In this document: positions 1 to 5,223 of the stretch, piece after piece
Position numbering within the stretch: position 1 is the stretch's first letter
How the letters are laid out: every line of letters begins with the position of its first letter
Source: Faecalimonas sp.
GTDB taxonomy: Bacteria > Bacillota > Clostridia > Lachnospirales > Lachnospiraceae
Assembly: GCA_020024645.1 (NCBI GenBank)
Contig: JAHHTN010000101.1
Coordinates: forward strand, 1 to 5,223
Length of the DNA stretch: 5,223 nt
Reading direction: 5' to 3'
Translations under genes and position numbers: made by a program
The notes under the pieces: generated by a model
The model's database searches: none
The model's input: only the letters and a program-made list of their open reading frames with translations
Told to the model about the DNA's origin: nothing

Positions 1-1
1 T

Positions 2-106
2 TTGCGTGAAGAGTATAAGGGACGATTAATTGATAAAATGAGGATTTCTAACGCGAAAGGTGAGGAATTATATTTGTTTGTGAAAAGAAAGATTATTGGA
101 GAATAA
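2..106 (+). CDS. C-terminal fragment of an unidentified protein (5' end outside window)
   Basis: An open frame enters from the left edge and ends at TAA 104-106, giving 34 residues that begin LREEYKG and end KRKIIGE. The piece is charged and rich in Lys and Glu, with a short hydrophobic stretch (ELYLFV). I do not recognise the family. The REP-like palindrome about 50 bp downstream makes an IS200-like (REP-associated) transposase one conceivable source, because such genes are often flanked by such hairpins, but the residues themselves do not show it. It could equally be the end of an ordinary gene, or a chance open frame, since it is short. Confidence 0.4.
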   Translation: MREEYKGRLIDKMRISNAKGEELYLFVKRKIIGE

Positions 107-151
107 GAAGACAAAAAGAATAGGGTTCTGTAAAAGGGGACAGGGTATTAT

Positions 152-198
152 ATAATTGGGGACGTAGTGAAATGGGAAAATACTACGTCCCTGATTAT
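152..198. repeat. REP-like imperfect palindrome with GGGACGTAGT / ACTACGTCCC core
   Basis: The arms at 159-168 and 182-191 are perfect 10-bp inverted repeats. Pairing continues outward to 152 and 198 with two G-U wobbles (158-192 and 157-193), giving about 17 bp around a 13-nt loop. A GGGGACAGGG half-motif lies just upstream at 136-145 and shares the GGGGAC start. Neither strand has a T-run directly after the stem, so it is not a canonical intrinsic terminator. GGGGAC-type hairpins are recurrent intergenic elements in clostridial genomes, often linked with IS200-like transposases; assigning this one to that class is inference. It could still protect or end the transcript of the minus-strand regulator, whose stop codon is about 35 bp away. 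Confidence 0.6.
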
Positions 199-234
199 TG
201 ATTATAAAAAATAAGATATTGGCTTGTAATTTGT

Positions 235-1128
235 TTATGGATGGGAGAGTGAATGAGAAATGCCTTTTATAGAAGAAATATATTCTGAAGGAGACATTCC
301 CACAGCTTTTTTGAATTGCTTTGAAAAATATTGAAGGGAGCTGAAAGAAAGATGGTGTGCGACTTCGGTACAGTTCATTTTTTTGCTGCGAAGAAGTTCT
401 TTTGCATAATCTATTTTTAATTTCTGAAAATATGACATAGGACTACAGTTGTATTGAGTGGTAAATATTGTGTGTAGGACAGAACGACTTATAGAAAATG
501 TTTCACAAATGGAAGGAATAGTCAGGGCATCACAAATATGCCTTTTCATAAAGTCTGAAATTTCTTCCGGAAGATTATTTTTAACAGAAGAATGGGCGTG
601 AGATGAAAAAACGGAATTTTCAAGATGGTTTCGTTTTAGTGTAATGAAAAGTAATTCCAAATAAAGTGAAATTAATTGTTGTGCTCCGAAAGGTGCATTT
701 TCAGATAGTTTTACTTGTTCCACAGAAGGAATGTGTAGTGGTGAAGAAAAGGTGTTTTTGGCTTTTATAATTATTTTAGAAATGAGGGTTCGTTCCGCCA
801 AAGTAAGTGTACAGTGGAAATTATGGAAAGATTTTATGGCAGGAGAATGACAATAAAAGGAAATAGCTACAAGGTTAGGAGATTTTTTGCTGACAGATTG
901 AATGGCATGAAATTCGTTTGGTTTATGAAAAATAATATCGCCAACAGTTAGAGTATATTGTCGGTCATTAGCTTGTACAGAAACTTTCCCTTTGTCTACA
1001 TATAAAAATTCCCAAAAATCATGAGATTCTCCAGAAAAAATAAAGTCGTTCATATATTCGAAATAGTGGATGGTTATAATCGATTCGATTAGAAATTCTT
1101 TTTTTAATTTTGTGCTGATATAAGTCAT
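235..1128 (-). CDS. AraC-family transcriptional regulator with N-terminal cupin sensor domain
   Basis: This 297-residue protein has the standard two-part AraC layout. The N-terminal cupin (about residues 20-100) shows the HDFWEFLYVDKG strand (H36, W39, E40), GDIIFHKPNEFH (G63, D64, H68, H74) and the following NLVAISF strand, as in sugar-sensing regulators. After a linker of roughly 90 residues, the C-terminal DNA-binding domain has a first helix-turn-helix at about 201-222 (LTIPSICETFSISRSVLHTIF) and a second at about 250-274, closed by the hallmark GMSPSEYI at 277-284. The start is supported by AGGAGA (complement of 1136-1141) seven bases upstream. It is divergent from a broken Gfo/Idh/MocA oxidoreductase gene, which suggests it controlled that gene in response to a sugar or related ligand; the ligand cannot be read from sequence. 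The frame is intact with no obvious lesion, so it is probably functional, and may regulate itself or other loci. Confidence 0.93.
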   Translation of the reverse strand: MTYISTKLKKEFLIESIITIHYFEYMNDFIFSGESHDFWEFLYVDKGKVSVQANDRQYTLTVGDIIFHKPNEFHAIQSVSKKSPNLVAISFYCHSPAIKSFHNFHCTLTLAERTLISKIIIKAKNTFSSPLHIPSVEQVKLSENAPFGAQQLISLYLELLFITLKRNHLENSVFSSHAHSSVKNNLPEEISDFMKRHICDALTIPSICETFSISRSVLHTIFTTQYNCSPMSYFQKLKIDYAKELLRSKKMNCTEVAHHLSFSSLQYFSKQFKKAVGMSPSEYISSIKGISHSLSHP

Positions 1129-1181
1129 TGTATTGTCTCCTACATTTTTGAGTTTTTATTATTTTAACAGGGAGGAAAAAG
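1129..1181. promoter_or_regulatory. Divergent control region between the AraC-type regulator and the oxidoreductase pseudogene
   Basis: Only 53 bp separate the two start codons. They hold two ribosome binding sites: GGAGG at 1171-1175, six bases before the plus-strand ATG, and AGGAGA on the minus strand (1136-1141). Between them is a T/A-rich stretch with a TATTAT at 1157-1162 (plus strand; TTGTCT at 1133-1138 is a weak -35 with an 18-bp gap) and a TAAAAT on the minus strand (1161-1166). These are only candidate -10 elements: the plus-strand one would leave a very short leader, and no good -35 is seen for the other. Part of the regulator's promoter may therefore lie inside the start of the pseudogene. 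No clear operator repeat is visible. Confidence 0.4.
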
Positions 1182-2262
1182 ATGAATAAAAAATTAAAAG
1201 TAGCTTTAGCAGGGATTGGTAGCAGAGGAAAAGATACATATGCACCGACAGCAGAATTATTTCCAGATAAAATGGAGATTGTAGCAATTGCAGATATTGA
1301 TGATGAAAAGGTAAAAGAGGTGGCAAAAGAATGTAACAGGAAAGTTATTGTGTGTCATGTTCTTCGTTATACACCGATTTATTCTAAGTTGAAAGATATT
1401 CTGGATTGTGGAATTATTGGAGATGTTGTTTCGGTAATGTCCATTGAAAATGTAGGATACTGGCATCAAGCACATAGTTTTGTACGTGGAAATTGGAGAA
1501 ATTCAGAAACAACATCTCCGATGATTTTGCAAAAATGTTGTCATGATATGGATTTGCTCCTTTGGCTTACTGGGAAAACTTGTGAATCTATTTCATCATT
1601 TGGTGATACATATTTGTTTCAGGAAGAATGTGCACCAAAGGGTGCAACGTTTCGTTGTATGGATGCAAGGCCAAAGAAACTTGTCCATATGATACTGAAA
1701 AATTTATTTAGAACATCATCGAATTGGTGCAAAAACAGGGTATAAAGATTGGTCGTTAGATGTGTTGACATTGCATCCAAGTGTAGAAACAATTTTAGAA
1801 GCAATCAAAACAGGTCCATATGGAAGGTGTGTATATCATTGTGATAACAATGTAGTAGACCATCAGGTTGTGAATATGAAAATGACAGATGGTACAACAA
1901 TTAGCCATACAATGTGTGGATTTACTGCTACGGGAAGTCGCTATGCAAAATTTATGGGAACAAAAGGTGAAATTATTTCGGATATGACGGAAAATACAAT
2001 TAAAATTACAGTGTTTGGAGAAAAAGATACAGAAGTTATTGATATCTCTAAAATTGCTTCAGATTTTTCTGGACACGGTGGTGGGGACAATCGAATGGTT
2101 GAAGAATTTTTAGATATGCTAATCAACGAAACAGAACCTACAAAACGGACAACTTCTTTGGAGGAATCGGTAGAGAGTCACTACTGTGCCCTGGCTGCAG
2201 AAGAGTCAAGAATAAACGGTGGAAAGGTCATTTCTTTAGATAAATATAGAAATGGGAAATAA
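1182..2262 (+). pseudogene. Broken Gfo/Idh/MocA-family NAD(P)-dependent oxidoreductase
   Basis: Members of this family oxidise or reduce sugars, inositols and related polyols with NAD(P). The start is sound: ATG with GGAGG six bases upstream, then the Rossmann motif GIGSRG (residues 11-16) and strand EIVAIADID. At about 1326-1336 the protein jumps from VKEVAKE straight to CNRKVIVCHVLRYTP. The rest of the nucleotide-binding fold, including the EKP motif with the catalytic lysine, is absent: roughly 60-75 residues, lost in frame. The substrate domain follows, with the HDMD pair (H121, D124) intact. Around 1664-1667 the sense reading moves from frame 0 to frame 2 (KAKETCPYDTEKFI, ending at TAG 1709-1711), and at about 1705-1709 to the frame that runs LEHHRIGAKTGYKDW and on to TAA 2260-2262. 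Both are net -1 shifts. The downstream part (GPYGRCVYHCDNNVVDHQVV, FMGTKGE, SGHGGGDNRMVEEFLDM) is well preserved. As written, translation stops at 1743-1745. The GTG at 1762 has no ribosome binding site, so the second half is not a gene of its own. Sequencing error could explain the frameshifts but not the missing EKP block. Confidence 0.9.
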
Positions 2263-2282
2263 ATAGTTTTCTGTCGAAAAGA

Positions 2283-2302
2283 CCTTGACGAACCTTGACA
2301 AA
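2283..2302. repeat. Tandem 10-bp direct repeat CCTTGAC(G/A)AA overlapping the ppdK -35 region
   Basis: CCTTGACGAA (2283-2292) is followed at once by CCTTGACAAA (2293-2302), differing at one base. Each copy contains a -35-like TTGAC hexamer. It may be a head-to-tail operator, a pair of alternative -35 boxes, or a slippage duplication. Confidence 0.55.
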
Positions 2303-2313
2303 CCGTATAAAAT
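2285..2313 (+). promoter_or_regulatory. Probable sigma-A-type promoter of ppdK
   Basis: TTGACG (2285-2290) and TAAAAT (2308-2313) are separated by the ideal 17 bp, each one mismatch from consensus. The overlapping TATAAA at 2306-2311 could serve at a shorter spacing. A perfect TTGACA lies at 2295-2300 but has no good -10 at a workable distance. A start near 2320 would give ppdK a leader of about 84 nt and make it independent of the pseudogene upstream. Confidence 0.65.
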
Positions 2314-2317
2314 ATAT

Positions 2318-2336
2318 GTGCGATAGATTATCGTAT
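2318..2336 (+). other. Small hairpin at the predicted 5' end of the ppdK leader
   Basis: CGATA (2321-2325) pairs with TATCG (2329-2333) around a GAT loop. Pairing extends through 2318-2320 and 2334-2336 with two G-U wobbles. If transcription starts near 2320, this stem sits at the extreme 5' end of the mRNA, where such structures can slow decay. No riboswitch architecture is recognised in the rest of the leader. The stem is short and could be chance. Confidence 0.3.
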
Positions 2337-2387
2337 TGCATTATGCTAATAATAAGAAGAGATCCTTTTTATTAAAAAATATTATGT

Positions 2388-2394
2388 AGGAGGT
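2388..2394 (+). promoter_or_regulatory. Strong ribosome binding site of ppdK
   Basis: AGGAGGT lies nine bases before ATG 2404 and is a full Shine-Dalgarno match. It fixes the start, in agreement with the conserved MAKWVY N-terminus of clostridial pyruvate, phosphate dikinases. Confidence 0.85.
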
Positions 2395-2403
2395 CGTAAA
2401 GAC

Positions 2404-5028
2404 ATGGCAAAATGGGTTTATATGTTCACTGAAGGTGACGCAACCATGAGAAACACTCTTGGCGGTAAAGGTGCTAACCTTGCTGAGATGACAAAATTAG
2501 GTCTTCCAGTACCACAAGGTTTCACAATTACAACAGATGCTTGTACTCAGTACTATGAGGATGGAAGAAAAATTAACGATGAAATCATGGATCAAATCAT
2601 GGAAGCAATCGTTAAAATGGAAGAAATCACAGGAAAGAAATTTGGAGATAAAGAAAATCCACTTCTTGTATCTGTTCGTTCAGGAGCAAGAGCTTCTATG
2701 CCAGGTATGATGGATACTATCTTAAACCTTGGTTTAAACGAAGAAGTTGTAGAAACTTTAGCTAAAGCTTCTAACAACGCACGTTGGGCTTGGGATTGCT
2801 ACAGAAGATTTATCCAGATGTATTCTGATGTAGTTATGGAAGTAGGTAAAAAATACTTTGAAGAATTAATCGACAAGATGAAAGAAGATAGAGGGGTAAC
2901 ACAGGATGTTGACCTTACAGCAGAAGATCTTCATGAACTTGCAGAACAATTCAAAGCTGAATATAAAGAAAAAATTGGTGAAGATTTCCCTTCAGATCCA
3001 AAAGAACAATTAATGGGAGCTGTAAAAGCTGTATTCCGTTCTTGGGACAACCCACGTGCTAATGTTTACCGTCGTGACAACGATATCCCATATTCATGGG
3101 GAACAGCTGTTAACGTGCAGATGATGGCATTTGGTAATATGGGAGATGACTGTGGTACAGGTGTTGCATTTACTCGTGACCCAGCTACAGGAAATAATGG
3201 TTTATTTGGAGAATTCCTTACAAACGCTCAAGGTGAAGACGTTGTTGCTGGTGTTCGTACACCTATGCACATTTCAGAAATGGAACAGAAATTCCCTGAA
3301 GCATTTGTACAGTTCAAAGAAGTATGCCAGACTCTTGAAAAACATTACAGAGATATGCAAGATATGGAATTTACAGTAGAACACGGTAAACTTTATATGT
3401 TACAGACACGTAATGGTAAGAGAACAGCACAGGCTGCTTTAAAAATTGCTTGTGATTTAGTTGACGAAGGAATGAGAACAGAAGAAGAAGCTGTTGCTAT
3501 GATTGATCCTCGTAACTTAGATACATTACTTCATCCACAGTTTGATGCTGAAGCATTAAAAGCTGCTACACCAATGGCAAAAGCACTTGGAGCATCTCCT
3601 GGGGCTGCTTGTGGTAAAGTTGTATTTACAGCTGATGACGCTAAAGAATGGGCTGCAAGAGGAGAAAAAGTTGTTCTTGTACGTCTTGAAACATCACCAG
3701 AAGATATTGAGGGTATGAAAGCTGCTCAAGGTATCTTAACAGTACGTGGTGGTATGACATCTCACGCTGCTGTAGTTGCTCGTGGTATGGGTACTTGCTG
3801 TGTATCTGGTTGTGGTGATATCACAATGGATGAAGCAAATAAGAAATTTACATTAGCTGGAAAAGAGTACCATGAAGGAGATTCTATCTCTCTTGACGGT
3901 TCAACAGGTAACATCTATGATGGAATCATTCCAACAGTAGATGCTACAATTGCTGGAGAATTCGGAAGAATCATGGGATGGGCTGATAAATATAGAACAT
4001 TAAAAGTTAGAACAAATGCAGATACACCAGCAGATGCTAGAAAAGCTCGTGAACTTGGTGCAGAAGGTATCGGTCTTTGCCGTACAGAGCATATGTTCTT
4101 TGAAGGTGACAGAATTGATGCATTCCGTGAAATGATTTGTTCTGATACAGTAGAAGAAAGAGAAGCTGCTCTTGAAAAAATTCTTCCAGTACAACAAAAT
4201 GACTTTGAAGGATTATTTGAAGCATTAGAAGGTAACCCAGTTACTATTCGTTTCTTAGATCCACCACTTCATGAGTTCGTACCAACAACAGAAGAAGATA
4301 TCAAAAAACTTGCAGATACTCAAGGAAAAACAGTTGAGCAGATTAAAGCAATTATTGATTCTCTTCATGAATTTAACCCAATGATGGGTCACAGAGGACT
4401 TCGTCTTGCTGTAACTTATCCAGAAATCGCTAAAATGCAGACAAAAGCTGTTATCCGTGCAGCAATCAATGTTCAGAAAGCACATAGCGATTGGACAGTA
4501 AAACCAGAAATCATGATTCCATTATCATGTGATTCTAAAGAATTAAAATATGTTAAAGATATGGTAGTAGCAACAGCTGATGCTGAAATCGCTGCTGCAG
4601 GTGTTGAACTTGCATACGAAGTTGGTACTATGATTGAAATCCCAAGAGCTGCTCTTACAGCTGATGAGATTGCAAAACAGGCAGACTTCTTCTGCTTCGG
4701 TACAAACGATTTAACACAGATGACATATGGATTCTCTCGTGATGATGCTGGTAAGTTCTTAGATGCTTACTATGATGCAAAAATCTTCGAAAACGATCCA
4801 TTTGCTAAATTAGACCAAATCGGTGTAGGTAAATTAATGGAAACAGCTATTAAATTAGGAAAACCTGTTAATCCAAACCTTCATGTAGGTATCTGTGGAG
4901 AACACGGTGGAGATCCAAGTTCTGTAGAATTCTGCCACAAAATTGGCTTAGACTATGTATCTTGCTCACCATTCCGTGTACCAATCGCAAGATTAGCTGC
5001 TGCTCAGGCTGCTATCAACCAGAAGTAA
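2404..5028 (+). CDS. ppdK: Pyruvate, phosphate dikinase
   Basis: This cytosolic enzyme interconverts ATP + Pi + pyruvate with AMP + PPi + PEP, acting in PPi-linked glycolysis or in PEP synthesis. It is 874 residues, the length of the well-studied C. symbiosum enzyme. The N-terminal ATP-binding domain (about 1-340) has GGKGANLAEM with K22, VSVRSGARASMPGMMDT with R92, and DMEFTVEHGKLYMLQTRNGKRTA with E322, Q334 and R336. The swivelling phosphohistidine domain (about 385-510) has GGMTSHAAVVARGMG with the phosphorylated His at 454. The C-terminal PEP/pyruvate barrel (about 530-874) carries R560 (GLCRTEHMFF), R616 (RFLDPPLHEF), E745 (TMIEIPRAAL), N768-D769 (GTNDLTQM) and the acid/base cysteine C831 (GICGEHGGDPSS). 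No key residue is missing. Codons are biased to GCT, GTT, CTT and ACA, suggesting high expression. It has its own promoter, a strong ribosome binding site and a terminator, so it is probably monocistronic. Confidence 0.98.
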   Translation: MAKWVYMFTEGDATMRNTLGGKGANLAEMTKLGLPVPQGFTITTDACTQYYEDGRKINDEIMDQIMEAIVKMEEITGKKFGDKENPLLVSVRSGARASMPGMMDTILNLGLNEEVVETLAKASNNARWAWDCYRRFIQMYSDVVMEVGKKYFEELIDKMKEDRGVTQDVDLTAEDLHELAEQFKAEYKEKIGEDFPSDPKEQLMGAVKAVFRSWDNPRANVYRRDNDIPYSWGTAVNVQMMAFGNMGDDCGTGVAFTRDPATGNNGLFGEFLTNAQGEDVVAGVRTPMHISEMEQKFPEAFVQFKEVCQTLEKHYRDMQDMEFTVEHGKLYMLQTRNGKRTAQAALKIACDLVDEGMRTEEEAVAMIDPRNLDTLLHPQFDAEALKAATPMAKALGASPGAACGKVVFTADDAKEWAARGEKVVLVRLETSPEDIEGMKAAQGILTVRGGMTSHAAVVARGMGTCCVSGCGDITMDEANKKFTLAGKEYHEGDSISLDGSTGNIYDGIIPTVDATIAGEFGRIMGWADKYRTLKVRTNADTPADARKARELGAEGIGLCRTEHMFFEGDRIDAFREMICSDTVEEREAALEKILPVQQNDFEGLFEALEGNPVTIRFLDPPLHEFVPTTEEDIKKLADTQGKTVEQIKAIIDSLHEFNPMMGHRGLRLAVTYPEIAKMQTKAVIRAAINVQKAHSDWTVKPEIMIPLSCDSKELKYVKDMVVATADAEIAAAGVELAYEVGTMIEIPRAALTADEIAKQADFFCFGTNDLTQMTYGFSRDDAGKFLDAYYDAKIFENDPFAKLDQIGVGKLMETAIKLGKPVNPNLHVGICGEHGGDPSSVEFCHKIGLDYVSCSPFRVPIARLAAAQAAINQK

Positions 5029-5061
5029 TACACTGGGATAGAGAAGAGTTATATAATTTAA

Positions 5062-5079
5062 TTCATGCGAAAGCGTGAA
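5062..5079 (+). other. Short stem with GAAA tetraloop in the ppdK 3' UTR
   Basis: TTCATGC (5062-5068) pairs with GCGTGAA (5073-5079), seven pairs with one G-U, closed by GAAA, a GNRA tetraloop. It lies 33 bases after the ppdK stop and about 20 bases before the terminator stem. There is no T-run after it, so it is not itself a terminator. It may stabilise the 3' end of the mRNA or bind a protein; the function is unknown. Confidence 0.45.
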
Positions 5080-5098
5080 AGTGTCCAAACATAAAATG

Positions 5099-5140
5099 AG
5101 ACCTTGAACTTTGAGAAATCAGAGATTCAAGGTCTTTTTT
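5099..5140 (+). terminator. Rho-independent terminator of ppdK
   Basis: AGACCTTGAA (5099-5108) pairs perfectly with TTCAAGGTCT (5126-5135). Above a single bulged A (5125), a second stem (5109-5114 with 5119-5124, one G-U) is capped by a GAAA tetraloop at 5115-5118. A run of six T (5135-5140) follows directly. It lies 70 bases after the ppdK stop codon and should end its transcript efficiently. Confidence 0.93.
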
Positions 5141-5151
5141 GGTTATAAATC

Positions 5152-5178
5152 TTGTATTTGTTGAAAAAATAAATACAA
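5152..5178. repeat. AT-rich inverted repeat downstream of the ppdK terminator
   Basis: Positions 5152-5162 pair with 5168-5178 over 11 bp (one G-U) around a five-base loop; the core is TTGTATTT / AAATACAA. Six T (5187-5192) follow after eight bases, so it might act as a weak back-up terminator. It might also be an operator or terminator for a gene beyond the right edge. The surroundings (5141-5223) are almost pure A/T and hold no gene that I can see. At this base composition a chance palindrome is quite possible. Confidence 0.35.
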
Positions 5179-5223
5179 AATAATAGTTTTTTGTAAAAAT
5201 AAAGAAAAAAATAAAAATAACTA

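Noticed and set aside
1182..1745. Intact 187-residue small oxidoreductase
   Set aside because: The last 27 or so residues (after RCMD) are out-of-frame sequence and the EKP half of the Rossmann fold is missing, so it is a truncated product, not a short family member.
1257..2126. Minus-strand open frames opposite the oxidoreductase pseudogene
   Set aside because: They are low-complexity shadows without ribosome binding sites or recognisable domains, explained by coding sequence on the other strand.
1762..2262. Separate 166-residue gene starting at GTG 1762
   Set aside because: There is no ribosome binding site, and the frame runs family-like upstream of the GTG (LEHHRIGAKTGYKDW). It is the downstream part of the broken oxidoreductase.
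2267..2280. TTTTC / GAAAA hairpin just after the pseudogene stop as a terminator
   Set aside because: The stem is five weak pairs and no T-run follows.
2280..2288. AGACCTTGA shared between the ppdK promoter region and its terminator stem (5099-5107)
   Set aside because: A nine-base match with different flanks; most likely coincidence.
2363..2391. Stem pairing TCCT (2363-2366) with AGGA of the ppdK ribosome binding site, suggestive of a translational switch
   Set aside because: There are only four pairs with an A/T-rich interior and no recognisable aptamer upstream, so it is too weak to support a riboswitch.
2592..4485. Short open frames inside ppdK on both strands
   Set aside because: They lie wholly within a well-conserved gene in other frames and have no start signals or domain content.

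Overview
The window looks like chromosomal DNA from a low-GC anaerobic Firmicute, most likely a Lachnospiraceae or related Clostridia member. This rests on the AT-rich codon use, the strong AGGAGG-type ribosome binding sites, and a pyruvate, phosphate dikinase that keeps the length (874 aa) and nearly the residue numbering of the Clostridium symbiosum enzyme. No rRNA, tRNA, CRISPR array or complete mobile element is visible.

Layout. Positions 2-106 hold the C-terminal tail of an unidentified plus-strand gene that starts outside the window. Next comes a gene-free stretch with a GGGGAC-type palindrome (152-198) resembling the REP-like hairpins scattered through clostridial genomes. A minus-strand AraC-family regulator (235-1128) has a cupin sensor domain and a double helix-turn-helix. 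It is divergent, across only 53 bp, from a Gfo/Idh/MocA-family oxidoreductase gene that is a pseudogene (1182-2262). That gene carries an apparent in-frame internal deletion that removes the second half of the NAD-binding fold with the catalytic EKP motif, plus two net -1 frameshifts about 40 bp apart. An intergenic region with a good sigma-A-type promoter and a tandem 10-bp repeat then leads into ppdK (2404-5028), which is intact and has all its key residues. After ppdK come a small GAAA-loop hairpin, a strong intrinsic terminator and an AT-rich tail with another hairpin.

How the parts relate. The regulator and the oxidoreductase form a classic divergent regulator/target pair, probably once a carbohydrate or polyol oxidation function. 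The target is dead but the regulator still reads as intact. ppdK appears to be its own transcription unit (own promoter, leader and terminator) and links pyruvate and PEP in PPi-dependent glycolysis or gluconeogenesis. I see no convincing previously undescribed system. The most notable observations are the decayed oxidoreductase beside its intact regulator, the REP-like palindrome, and the tandem repeat overlapping the ppdK -35 element.
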